From positions 1 to 64,000 of the forward strand of contig NZ_QGHA01000005.1 of NCBI RefSeq assembly GCF_003148845.1: a DNA stretch of 64,000 nucleotides, given 5' to 3'. Below the pieces are notes generated by a model. The model searched no databases and was not told where the DNA came from. It saw only the letters and a program-made list of their open reading frames with translations. This stretch comes from Mucilaginibacter oryzae (lineage in GTDB: Bacteria; Bacteroidota; Bacteroidia; Sphingobacteriales; Sphingobacteriaceae). Below, in pieces: positions 17,806 to 26,756 of the stretch. Both the position numbers and the translations under genes were made by a program. How positions within the stretch are numbered: position 1 is the first letter of the stretch; each line of letters starts with the position of its first letter.

Positions 17806-18567
17806 ATGAAACCTTTCAAAAATTTTTCTTTTGTATCGCTTTGGATTTTGGTGTCCTGTAAGCACCGGCCACCATTTTGAGAAGCATGTGCGCCGGCACA
17901 GGCCTTTCCCGGTGAATCGGGAATCGAAAAAGTTGTTCAGATCGGCAATAATAAATTGCATTACCTTGAAATAAAAGGAGAGGCAGTTTGGAAAGGCGAT
18001 ATCATCCTTAGCAAAGCCCAGTTAAAGGCAGATACCAGTAAGTCCTTGTTTGGCGCAGCCACGCTTGGGCGTCGTTGGCCGGATGGTATCGTTTATCATA
18101 AAATTGACAGCGCCTTGCCAAACCAATCCCGCATAACTGATGCCATAAAAAACTGGGAAACGCACAGTAATGTCCGGTTCAAAGTAGCGGATGCGGTTAC
18201 CGAAAATTACGTATTATTTACTACTGGTGGAGGCTGTTCTTCCTATATAGGTATGACGCGTGGTGAACATTTTACGCATTTGGCCAATGGATGCAGTGTT
18301 GGAAATGTTGTACGTTAGATCGACCATGACTTGGGTTTGTTCCACGAGATCATCAGGGCAGACAGGGATAATACCATTACGATCCAATGGAATAATATTA
18401 TTTCCCGGTTTAAGGTGAATTTTAAAACCTACATTCAGAATGGCGATTCAGGCTTTGATGATGGCCCGTTCGATTTAAAATCGGTGATGATGTATGCCTG
18501 TTTAAAAAGAAATGATAAAGTATTTGCTCCTCATTCCTGCTCTGCTTCTTTATTTAAATGTGAATGA
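17806..18567 (+). pseudogene. astacin (M12A) metalloprotease, inactivated
   Basis: One frame runs from ATG at 17806 with a lipoprotein-like start (ILVSCKH), through AATLGRRWPDGIVYHKIDS and ITDAIKNWETHSNVRF, to the zinc region, the astacin tail RADRDNTITIQWNNI and the Met-turn-like SVMMY. It is interrupted by TGA at 17878-17880 and TAG at 18316-18318. The family motif HEIGHxLGxxHE reads R-stop-I-D-HDLGLFHE, so the first His, the catalytic Glu and the Gly are all lost. The C-terminal end is also frameshifted. In many Bacteroidota, astacins are secreted proteases. This copy is dead. Confidence 0.8.
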
Positions 18568-18660
18568 TCAGAGGCCTTATCATCAGTTGATACAAAACCA
18601 GGTCGTCTATATTCGCGGTCTGAAGTTGGCGGATGGGGCGTTCATGGATAATGGTCAACC

Positions 18661-18860
18661 TGAGACCCGAAATACGGGCTACCGCATAACCACTATAATG
18701 GTAACCTGGCAGCTATCGGCCTGGTGGTACAACCTACTACTGATAATATTGCGGCAGCTAAGCATTGGATGCAATGGTATTTGCGGCACCTAAGTGGGAC
18801 TGACGGATTTACAAACGACTTTTTTACACCATCGCCTCTCGATACCAGCAATTACAATAG
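18661..18860 (+). pseudogene. fragment of an uncharacterised secreted protein
   Basis: A frame around 18673-18860 encodes YGLPHNHYNGNLAAIGLVVQ, then KHWMQWYLRHLSGTDGFTNDFF. The pattern (NYNGNLAAIGL followed by WMxWYLxHL) recalls the (alpha/alpha)-barrel part of secreted glycosidase-like proteins, but I cannot name the family. An in-frame TGA at 18661 and the downstream operon end cut it at both sides. It is debris between the astacin relic and the SLATT operon. Confidence 0.35.
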
Positions 18861-18861
18861 A

Positions 18862-19317
18862 TTAGGATTTGTTAGAGATTTGTTGCTCCGATTTGGATTT
18901 AAACCACGATTGGTTGAGTTCATCCAAAATGGCTTGGTACTCCTGCTTTAGATGGCTGAGCATTGCTTCATCAATTGTTTTCTCAGTCTTCAATAAAAAG
19001 TTAACGTTAAACCTGAGTGAATAAAAGCGATTGAGCGCGTTATTATTTGCTGACCATAATTCTTTATAGCTGTAATATGAGTTATATCCACTTAATACAG
19101 TAAGAACACAACTGATAAGAAGCGCTATATTCTTTACGCAATCCGGTGAAAAATCCGTTTTTAATCCTAATATCAATGTATTAATTGCTGTAAGGATTAT
19201 TAAGGCAGAAAAAAAACTCGCTGCTTTTTTTCGATAAAAAATCCTTCTGTCGTCTATTCCTTTAATCCTTTCTTCTACTTCTTGTGAAAGGAAGGTAAGT
19301 GGTGCATTTTCTTCCAT
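18862..19317 (-). CDS. SLATT / DUF4231-like two-transmembrane effector candidate
   Basis: A 151-residue protein with a charged N terminus, the segment DDRRIFYRKKAASFFSALIILT leading into the first membrane helix (about 34-53), a second helix at about 70-88 (NIALLISCVLTVLSGYNSYY), and a cytoplasmic tail (YKELWSANNNALNRFYSLRFNVN). This two-helix plus basic-juxtamembrane architecture matches SLATT proteins, proposed pore-forming effectors of nucleotide-sensing conflict systems. It is the last gene of a four-gene operon; its ATG directly follows the TAG of the preceding gene (TAGATG), implying coupling. No SMODS nucleotidyltransferase or SLOG domain is seen nearby. The family call rests on pattern; effector activity is inferred. 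Confidence 0.68.
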   Translation of the reverse strand: MEENAPLTFLSQEVEERIKGIDDRRIFYRKKAASFFSALIILTAINTLILGLKTDFSPDCVKNIALLISCVLTVLSGYNSYYSYKELWSANNNALNRFYSLRFNVNFLLKTEKTIDEAMLSHLKQEYQAILDELNQSWFKSKSEQQISNKS

Positions 19318-21771
19318 CTATTTTTTTGGGATTTTTTGGTAAATCAATGAGGCTAATTTGTTAACCTGTTCGGCTTTTTTTAAAAACATTGACCCAACAA
19401 AAATTTGAGTATCAGGTAAATTATTCAATTGAAAAAGTCTTTTAGTAGCGTCAATTATTTTCTCGTGCGCACTGCTCATTTTACCTAGACCGTAAAGGCG
19501 CTGTGCTTCAAAGTATTCAACTTCAATCTCGGTAGCTAAATAGGTAGGGTGTAAGTCATAAAACAAATCGATCATGTTGAATAGCGTTTTGATTTCTGTA
19601 ATACACTCTCTCGCCATAATTATTAAGGACTCATCTGGTTTTGCAATCTGCATCTCAAATTTTCTAACACATAGATCAGCAACGGAATTCAAAACAGCTA
19701 TATAGTTCTTAATGATCAACTTTGAAGCTTCCGTTTTAACAGCACCATTTATTAATAACTGATATTTTAACTGCGCGGATTTCATCATTTGAAGAGCCAT
19801 GTCTATCTCATACTTTATAGCCTCTTCTTCGTTCGGCGCTTTTTCTATTTTCTTGTAGGCGGCAGCGACATGGCACAAGCCTATTCCCTGAAAAATTCTT
19901 GGATCTTCCAGCTCAGCATAATTTAAACCACGTGATATTTTCATGGCTTGATCCTCCAGATCATTTCTCCTGTATAGCCACAATAACAAGTAATTGATTT
20001 CATTTAATAATTCCTGATTGCCTTGCACATAGTGAAGTTTGGATTGGACTTCAATATGTTTAAAGTCAATTCTTTCATATTGAAGTTTGACGATTTCGTA
20101 CTGACGTTCAAGATCTAAAATAATCCGTTCCTCAGAATATTTATCATTTACGCCAGCAACCTGCTTGGAGCTTGGCCGAAATTTGCTTTGCGCTACGAAA
20201 TTTAAATATGTAAAAATAAGTGAACGTAGCGTTTTATAGTAAATTGAATTATCATTCCTGAAATACAGTTCATCCATGATCTTTTTGACATGCTGTTTAA
20301 GCAGCGCCTGGTTCTTTTCAGTTGCTTCCGCACTTAAGTTCAGGAACATGTAGAGTCTGTCTTTTAAAGCAGAATTAAAGGAATCGCTGATCAATAATAA
20401 GTTTGGAAGATGTTGGTAAGGATTTTTAATGACGTCTCTTCCCGGTCTGTACTCAGGCTCGAATTCCTCTAATTTCCAAAAGGTTTCAATTACTTCATAT
20501 TCGAGCCTCAGCTGCGAGACGCTGCTTTCGAGCGCGTAGATCTTCGACTGATATAAGTTTTTATTCTTGTTGACTTCATTGATAATTTGCGTGAGTTCTT
20601 CTAATGGCAATGGCCCTTCTGTTTGTCCCGAGGTAAGTCTGTTAAAAGTCTCTTCGTATTTTTCGTAGACACTGAAATTGAAATGGTTTTCTAAAACATT
20701 GGGGTTGTCGTCAAAAAGTCGTTTAATAATAACAATTACATTGTTTTTCCCTGCCGTTGTCAAATGTTCATTTTGAGATGCATTCTCTGAAAATTGCTGA
20801 AGTAGTTCCTTGAGATCCGTAAGAATATGCAGCGCTATTTGTGGATTGTGTGCATACTCATTTTTCAATCTGTCAAATAGAAAATACTGATAAATATTTC
20901 TATGTAATGTCTTGTTTTGAGTAATATTTTGACTTGTAACGTTTTGTTCGATCAGTTTGACTATATCCGATGTTTTTTTGGCTGAAGACAAATAATTCAA
21001 GCAGTATTTATTTTTAAGTTCCTTTTCGAGTCTGTCATTGATTTTTATACTTCTTTCGATGGCTTGGATGTCCCTGAAAGTATTTTCAAGGAAAATATGT
21101 CTTTCGGCCGGTTTTTCAACAATGAGTTGCTTTCTGTTTTGCTCGACATAGTCTCTGAAAACTTGGGCGGAGGCAGATGTTGGATTGGTAGACTCGAATA
21201 TGGCGTCGATTTGCTCTCTATCTTTTTTGTTTTTTACAGGTATATCAATAATATTTAAGCGTGTTTTGATAAATAAAAAAAACTCCTGGAGGATCGAATA
21301 ACTTTTGTCGTTTAGAATAAGAAGCAATAAAATTATTTCCAAATTATTTTTAACAAACTCTTCCGTTTTTTCAGGATTGCTTAAAAAGTTGTCCGTTTCT
21401 TTTTTAAGATCGTCTAAATTTTTGATGGTCGCTTTTACATCCCTTAGTACCTTGTTCAATTTGTTTTTTGCCGCGATCAATTCTATCTTATATTCATTCA
21501 GAAGAATACAATTGGTGCTGTTAAGTTTACCGAAAAAGTAATCGTAGCATATGTATTTTTGAGCCTGGAAATTCCTGTCACTTTTCGAAAATAATTCGAT
21601 CTTGATGTAAGGCATATAATTCTCCATTATATCAAATGTATCCAAAGAATACAAAAAGTTATATCCATCCATTGAAAGACGAATGTCTTGCATTACACCT
21701 TCGATATCTTGCGGAGTGAAGCAGGTTAATATGAAGTGAAAATGGTTGCGATTGTCGGGTGCTGTTGGCAT
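19318..21771 (-). CDS. large helical protein of unknown function in the SLATT operon
   Basis: An 817-residue protein that I do not recognise. No signal peptide or membrane segment is seen. It begins NRNHFHFILTCFTPQDIEGVMQDI, a beta-rich start, and is then almost wholly alpha-helical with heptad-like coiled-coil stretches (KNKLNKVLRDVKATIKNLDDL). The C-terminal half has TPR-like helix pairs (LYRRNDLEDQAMKISRGLNY; ARECITEIKTLFNMIDLFYD; AEYFEAQRLYGLGKMSSAH-like register). No catalytic motif stands out. It follows the preceding gene by 11 bp and abuts the SLATT gene. A scaffold or sensor role, like helical-repeat proteins in other defence operons, would fit but is speculation. Confidence 0.72.
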   Translation of the reverse strand: MPTAPDNRNHFHFILTCFTPQDIEGVMQDIRLSMDGYNFLYSLDTFDIMENYMPYIKIELFSKSDRNFQAQKYICYDYFFGKLNSTNCILLNEYKIELIAAKNKLNKVLRDVKATIKNLDDLKKETDNFLSNPEKTEEFVKNNLEIILLLLILNDKSYSILQEFFLFIKTRLNIIDIPVKNKKDREQIDAIFESTNPTSASAQVFRDYVEQNRKQLIVEKPAERHIFLENTFRDIQAIERSIKINDRLEKELKNKYCLNYLSSAKKTSDIVKLIEQNVTSQNITQNKTLHRNIYQYFLFDRLKNEYAHNPQIALHILTDLKELLQQFSENASQNEHLTTAGKNNVIVIIKRLFDDNPNVLENHFNFSVYEKYEETFNRLTSGQTEGPLPLEELTQIINEVNKNKNLYQSKIYALESSVSQLRLEYEVIETFWKLEEFEPEYRPGRDVIKNPYQHLPNLLLISDSFNSALKDRLYMFLNLSAEATEKNQALLKQHVKKIMDELYFRNDNSIYYKTLRSLIFTYLNFVAQSKFRPSSKQVAGVNDKYSEERIILDLERQYEIVKLQYERIDFKHIEVQSKLHYVQGNQELLNEINYLLLWLYRRNDLEDQAMKISRGLNYAELEDPRIFQGIGLCHVAAAYKKIEKAPNEEEAIKYEIDMALQMMKSAQLKYQLLINGAVKTEASKLIIKNYIAVLNSVADLCVRKFEMQIAKPDESLIIMARECITEIKTLFNMIDLFYDLHPTYLATEIEVEYFEAQRLYGLGKMSSAHEKIIDATKRLFQLNNLPDTQIFVGSMFLKKAEQVNKLASLIYQKIPKK

Positions 21772-21782
21772 ACTTTCTATGT

Positions 21783-22742
21783 TTAATAAGTATTCGATGT
21801 TATTATTTCCTCGAAACTTTGGTCTATTGACCCGTCATCTACTGTGTCGGTCTCTTCCATTAAGGGAGGAATAATTGCTGCTCCATGTATTCTGCTATCA
21901 AGATCTTTTCCTATGTCAAAAATGTCACGGTAATTGTTTTCCCGGCTTTTTTTTAGCGATAAAAAGCTTTCTACCTGCCATTGCTCAAGATTTATATACT
22001 CAGAATATAATACAAAATAGTAAGCCTCAAGGTTGTCGTATAAGATTGACTTTAAGATGTTCCTATCGTCCTCGACCCTTACGGTTATCAATTCGCTTAC
22101 AATTTTATTATAAGACTCATTCTGTAGAGCGACATCGTTAGCAAGGGCGTCAATACTCAATGATTGGTTAGTAAAATATGCCCGTTCCTGGTTCAGATAT
22201 ACCACATCCTCAATTCTAACTCGATCTTCCTGTTTCTTTAATCTTAAACATCTCCTTTTAATATTTTCAAGTAAAATCTTGGGATCAGGTGATTGCTCCT
22301 TTGCCGTTCGAAATGCGGCTTCGCTGTTGATGTGGCTGGTGATCCCGTTGTTCCTGAGTTCATCCTGATTAGCAGCAATCAAGTCAATAGTTTTTTGATA
22401 AAATTTAAAGAAGGAGCTTAACATTAATTTTGCTTGATCTGTCAACTCGAACCCGTACAGCAAGGGCAGTAGCTTTTCTTCAATTTCATGGCGGTTCCCA
22501 CTGATCAGCAATTTGTTTACAGTCATGAAACTATAAATTTTATCTTGGTTCTTTTGGACAGGAATCATCTTTTCCGCATGGTGAATATCTCTTGTGAGAG
22601 AAATCGATTTGAACCCGATAATTTTTTCATCTTCATCTTCTTGCGTAAAAAAGTTTCCATGATCATCTTTAAATATAGATGTTAAAAAACGGTCTGCTTC
22701 GACGGTTGCGACCATGACTCCGATATAGTAGAAATTATTCAT
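21783..22742 (-). CDS. protein of unknown function in the SLATT operon
   Basis: A 319-residue soluble protein, not recognised. The N terminus (NNFYYIGVMVATVEADRFLTS) looks like a beta-alpha start; the middle (KLLISGNRHEIEEKLLPLLYGFELTDQAKLMLSSFFKFYQK) and C-terminal parts are helical and charged, and the tail is acidic (EETDTVDDGSIDQSFEEIITS). There is no signal peptide, membrane helix or recognisable active site. It lies 19 bp after the first gene of the operon and 11 bp before the 817-residue gene. Conserved co-occurrence with those genes would be the best clue to its role. Confidence 0.72.
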   Translation of the reverse strand: MNNFYYIGVMVATVEADRFLTSIFKDDHGNFFTQEDEDEKIIGFKSISLTRDIHHAEKMIPVQKNQDKIYSFMTVNKLLISGNRHEIEEKLLPLLYGFELTDQAKLMLSSFFKFYQKTIDLIAANQDELRNNGITSHINSEAAFRTAKEQSPDPKILLENIKRRCLRLKKQEDRVRIEDVVYLNQERAYFTNQSLSIDALANDVALQNESYNKIVSELITVRVEDDRNILKSILYDNLEAYYFVLYSEYINLEQWQVESFLSLKKSRENNYRDIFDIGKDLDSRIHGAAIIPPLMEETDTVDDGSIDQSFEEIITSNTY

Positions 22743-22761
22743 GTTTGTCTCTCCGAAGCTA

Positions 22762-23580
22762 TTAGACAGTTTTATTAAGGATTTCAGAAACCTTTTTCCG
22801 CATTAAAGAATGGTACTCAAAGTTTTCTAAAGGTTGCCCGTAATTTTCAAATTGCTCTACTTCCCCGTAGTGTTCCAATAGAATATTTGGAAATCTAGCG
22901 TTAAAATGTTTTGACCAGTAGGGTTTTGTATAGTACAAATAAGGTATAACGATATGTGACGGCTCAAATGCCACATTCGACCCGTATTGGACTTCAAATG
23001 TATAAAGCTGTTTACCTGCCTTTAAATCCCCTTTAGCTGCCTTTTCGTACATCTTTATCATTTCTTCCAGTTCAATACATACATCCTTAAATAGCAGCAG
23101 ATTTTCCATATCCACATCCCCCCTCATATATCGTTCGTGTGTTTTATAAATCAGTTTTATATAGCCCAGAATATGCTTCAGCTGTGGCAGTTCATAGGTG
23201 TACCTATCTTTGGTATAACCAGTTTTGACTTCATACCTAGGATAACCACCTGAGTCAAAAGGCAGTATCCTCTTCATCTGTTCTTTTACTGCATTGGGGT
23301 TGAAAATAAAGCAAACCGGGGGATCGTCAGTATAACTTGCCATCTCATCTTTATCAATAACATAGTTAGCCTTTCCATAGAAAAAATAAACAAGATCTTC
23401 CAAATAAACCTTGCATGGCATGGCTTTCGCGTAATTTTTCGTAATAATGTCGGTTGCATAGCCTTCCCTTGTAGTGTGACAAAAGGACAAAATTTCATCA
23501 GGATTGACCGAATCAGGGCTGAACCTGTCAATAAGTTCCCGGAACGAAAGTATGGGTTCTGCGAAGTTTTCAGTTGCCAT
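22762..23580 (-). CDS. protein of unknown function, first gene of the SLATT operon
   Basis: A 272-residue soluble protein from ATG at 23580 (a TTG eight codons upstream is in frame but less likely). It reads MATENFAEPILSFRELIDRF, then YATDIITKNYAKAMPCKVYLEDLVYFFYGKAN and CFIFNPNAVKEQMKRILPFDSGGYPRYEV. The conserved-looking CFIFNP and FDSGGYPRY patterns suggest a small enzyme or nucleic-acid-associated fold, but I do not recognise the family. No membrane segment is present. It leads the operon and is preceded by an AT-rich upstream region with tandem repeats, so it is the promoter-proximal gene. Confidence 0.7.
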   Translation of the reverse strand: MATENFAEPILSFRELIDRFSPDSVNPDEILSFCHTTREGYATDIITKNYAKAMPCKVYLEDLVYFFYGKANYVIDKDEMASYTDDPPVCFIFNPNAVKEQMKRILPFDSGGYPRYEVKTGYTKDRYTYELPQLKHILGYIKLIYKTHERYMRGDVDMENLLLFKDVCIELEEMIKMYEKAAKGDLKAGKQLYTFEVQYGSNVAFEPSHIVIPYLYYTKPYWSKHFNARFPNILLEHYGEVEQFENYGQPLENFEYHSLMRKKVSEILNKTV

Positions 23581-23703
23581 AATCGAATAATATTGATTGA
23601 CCAAATAACTCCGCGTGTCCGGCCTCAGGAAAAAATAATGTAAACATAACGTGTTAGGATTAGGTGTTTAACCACGACTGATATTCAGACTGTTAATATA
23701 ATA

Positions 23704-23724
23704 TTAATATTTAATATTTAATAT
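23704..23724. repeat. three tandem copies of TTAATAT upstream of the SLATT operon
   Basis: TTAATAT is repeated three times head to tail within a longer A/T-only block (about 23694-23726), about 125-145 bp upstream of the first ATG of the operon. Its base composition could give an UP-like or DNA-bending element or a slippage-prone tract. A weak -7-like TATGTTTA is seen on the minus strand at 23641-23648. The regulatory role is inferred. Confidence 0.45.
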
Positions 23725-23726
23725 TT

Positions 23727-25334
23727 CATCGCGCAACTCAAATGAAAAATAATTTTGATTTTTAAATTAATTATTTTTTTAGGGGTCACAGCTAAATTCA
23801 TTTACGGGAAACGTGCCTACACTGTTAAGCAGCCTAAGGCAAAAAGATCATTTCCTGCCTGACATTTCGGGAAATCAGAGAGAATAAGTGGCGATCCAAC
23901 CTTAAAAAGGGCAAACTGATAGAATGTTGGAAGGTCGTTGTTATCTTATTTAATTGGAAAATGTCATTAGCCAATCAGGAATATCGTGATGCTTCTCAGG
24001 CCATGCGCGCCTAAAACCGGGGACTGTTCGATATCGGCGGTTTCGAGGGGCCGGCGATGAACGCTACCCAACCAAAATCCAAACCGGCAATACGGTCATA
24101 AGCGTCATTCATGTTGGCGACCTGGTCAGTTGCGCAGACTATGGCGACGAGGTGCTGGGTGATAAAGAGGATGACGCGATGTCCAAGCTGATCCTCAGTG
24201 ATCCATGCCGCCCCGTTTTCGGCAACACCAAAATGTGGTTTGATAATGGCGATATCAACGTTGTCATAACTATGTGGATCCATTTCATCACCTGCATCGA
24301 ATGACAATTCAGCAAACTACGCGTCACAGGTGAAAATACGTTGCAAGCCAGATATGGCACCCCTTATTTGGAAGTCGTCATAGAAGATACAGTTGCTGAA
24401 AATCAGTATTGGGGATTCACCATCATCACTCGCACTGCTGGCAGATAAGTCAAAAAAAGACACTGTTCCCATAATTCGCTACTATAAAAAGCTAAGCACT
24501 TATTCAATTCCGCTTTTTCAAATTTAAAGTTGCCGTCAACTACAGCGTTGAAAAATTCAATTTGCTCAGCATTTTATTGACTTCCAGTGATTTCAAGTCC
24601 AGATAAATTTGCTTGAATAAATCCGTCTTTAAGACTTGGTAGAGCTAATAGTTTCCGAAGGTCAAAAATTTCTGGTTGCGTTAACATTTGTGTTTAAAAT
24701 CTTTATAATTATTACTAGAATATTGAAGCTTTTAATTGAGCATTTAATCTAAACAATATCAAGAAATACCTATAAATGCCGAAACGACACAAGTAAGAAA
24801 ATTTAAGTAAAATGATAATTGGAAAAGGAACGATTGGGGGACTATTAAAGGTGTCAAAAAGACTAACTACAATCATTTTTGATTAATGGGTACATAGCTA
24901 ATTAAAAAAATATACTTTTGCAAAGATCTCCACACCTTTGGTGGCAGGACAAAATCAAAAATGGCCTAAATTTAGGTCAAATAAATTGTTGCCCGCTTGT
25001 AAGCAAAATTTATAACTTATTGATTTACATCGTATAAGCACTTTCTGTATCGATAATTCGAATTGCAAATACTCGAACATAAAGATATCGGTTAACTATA
25101 ATTGGGGGAATCATCATATACTGTACTTCTATAAAATGATAATTTCTGAAGGTATAAATGATATTCGTCGCCAGGAATGCTGCATTTTCAAATGGTAAGA
25201 GCAGATCCTTTTTAAAAACCACGATGCATAGAATTGGCCTCCAATATTATACAGCCAAAGGGTCAAAGTTGTCCTTAAACGCCTGTTATACAGCGACTGT
25301 ATAACTATTGGTAATACATTCGCTATAAAGAACC
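23727..25334. other. AT-rich, largely non-coding interval
   Basis: About 1.6 kb between the SLATT operon and the TlpA gene holds no gene I can support beyond one small broken frame listed separately. Frames near 24011-24360 exist on both strands (for example plus-strand DEVLGDKEDDAMSKLILSDP) but none resembles a known family or has a plausible start. The part from 24.5 to 25.3 kb is markedly AT-rich and rich in stops in all frames. Confidence 0.5.
24403..24687 (-). pseudogene. small broken gene of unknown function
   Basis: A frame from ATG at 24685-24687 reads MLTQPEIFDLRKLLALPSLKDG, then ANLSGLEITGSQ, a TAA, and continues NAEQIEFFNAVVDGNFKFEK and beyond to a stop at 24403-24405. Residue composition on both sides of the TAA is protein-like, suggesting a recently interrupted gene of about 95 codons. 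I do not recognise it. Confidence 0.3.
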
Positions 25335-26741
25335 TCAAAGATACTGATCAATCAATGCCGATAAACCCCTCTCATCCAGCTCCGGCTTTGGACAAAGCCT
25401 CCCCTCCCTATCGATTACTATAATGGTCGGATAACCATGCACATCAAAATCTTTGATGACCTCATGCCGGTCCCCTTTGCCCTCCGTATAAAAATTGACC
25501 GCCAGCGGAGAAGTATATTCATTCGTCTTCAGCGTCGCCAGCCATTGCCCCCGGGTACGGTCAATGGATATGGAAATAAACACCACCGGCCGGTGCTCAT
25601 ATTTCCGCTCGACTTCAAAAAGAACCGGTGCCAAAGCCTTACAGGCACCGCATCCCGTAAACCAGAAATCCAGCACCACCACCTTTCCCCTGTAATCACT
25701 CAGTTTAACCGGCTTATTTTCCGCATCCCGCAAAATAAAATCCGGCGCGACCGAACCGGTTAAACTCATCGCCCTGATCTTTCCAAGCACCGCGCGGAAC
25801 CCTGTGTTTTTAACAAATCCCAAAGCGTCTTCCAGATCCGCAGCAGCAAGCTCAGGGCTATTTCTTTTCAGCATAAAAAGCTCCGTGACCAACTGCTCCC
25901 GCATGGCACCCGTAAAATCCCGGGATTCAAAACGGTAACAATCATGCAGGTTGAACTTTCTACGGGCAAGTATACAGGAATCGACCAGGTATCGCTGGTA
26001 GACCAGTTCCACCGAGAAACCCGATGTCGGCCCACCGGAACTATCCGCGACAACAAAAGACGGATAACCGTTAAAAGGCTTATCCAATTGCCTGATAGCT
26101 TTAATAAATTTCTCCTGCAGGTCGGCAGGTTGATGCAGGCAGGTATAGGTTACATAACCGTATTTCGAAGCCAGCGCCCCTGCCATGATATTATTTTTTA
26201 AAACGCGGTACGCAGGGATCCCGACCTCAGTTTTCCGGCTTTCCAGGTAATCCAGGCATATCGCCGCACCCGAATCGATCCGGGCTAACGATACCGGCAA
26301 AACATCCGGCGCGTAAACGGTTTTGAACCTACGCCTGTAACCTTCCTGCAAAGCTTCTATCTCTTGCTGTACAACGAACCTCGACGCGGACGGCCCCCTA
26401 AAAAACAATCGGTTGTCACGGATCGTAAAATCCAGGTCGTCGCTCGGGAACAGCAGCAAGGCCGGGACATTTTTGATGTCCAGCCTGCCAAACTGTATCT
26501 GTACGAAGCGCGGCGTGTCTGACACCGGAATTTGCAATTCGAAACGAGAACCTTTCGCCTCCGCCGTAAAGGCCCTCTTCAACTCACCTAAGCGCCCGAG
26601 GTACGGGCAGACCGTAATCGTAACGCTATCTCCGGTTTTCAGGCCATCAACGCTCCCGCTGATGCTGACTTTGTGCTCAATGGCGTATAACCGGCTGCAG
26701 GTAAGTATTCCGATAAAAAACAAAACAATTATTCTATTCAT
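25335..26741 (-). CDS. TlpA-like thioredoxin with N-terminal DUF4369-like domain
   Basis: A protein of about 468 residues (several alternative ATGs lie within 12 bp of its start). A signal peptide ends near RLYA; residues 27-115 are a beta-sandwich DUF4369-like domain (KVSISGSVDGLKTGDSVTI); a long helical linker follows; residues about 335-470 are a TlpA-type thioredoxin fold (GSVAPDFILRDAENKPVKLSDY) with the active site CGAC, numbered Cys368 and Cys371 from the first ATG, and the cis-proline loop HGYPTIIVID. It is probably a periplasmic disulfide reductase. It lies directly after a SusD gene, as thioredoxins often do in Bacteroidota uptake loci, and was presumably co-transcribed with it. Confidence 0.86.
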   Translation of the reverse strand: MNRIIVLFFIGILTCSRLYAIEHKVSISGSVDGLKTGDSVTITVCPYLGRLGELKRAFTAEAKGSRFELQIPVSDTPRFVQIQFGRLDIKNVPALLLFPSDDLDFTIRDNRLFFRGPSASRFVVQQEIEALQEGYRRRFKTVYAPDVLPVSLARIDSGAAICLDYLESRKTEVGIPAYRVLKNNIMAGALASKYGYVTYTCLHQPADLQEKFIKAIRQLDKPFNGYPSFVVADSSGGPTSGFSVELVYQRYLVDSCILARRKFNLHDCYRFESRDFTGAMREQLVTELFMLKRNSPELAAADLEDALGFVKNTGFRAVLGKIRAMSLTGSVAPDFILRDAENKPVKLSDYRGKVVVLDFWFTGCGACKALAPVLFEVERKYEHRPVVFISISIDRTRGQWLATLKTNEYTSPLAVNFYTEGKGDRHEVIKDFDVHGYPTIIVIDREGRLCPKPELDERGLSALIDQYL

Positions 26742-26756
26742 CGTCATCATCAATTA

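Noticed and set aside
18862..23580. CBASS classification of the SLATT operon
   Set aside because: No nucleotidyltransferase-like gene (no GS...D motif) or SLOG/TIR sensor is seen in any of the four products, so the name CBASS is not supported.
24011..24360. Overlapping frames on both strands in the gap before the TlpA gene
   Set aside because: Neither strand shows a recognisable family or a plausible start, and both are bounded by stop-rich AT sequence.
24930..24950. Hairpin CCACACCTTTGGTGG as an RNA gene or terminator
   Set aside because: Short stem, no T-run, no gene before it, and no tRNA-like or other RNA consensus around it.
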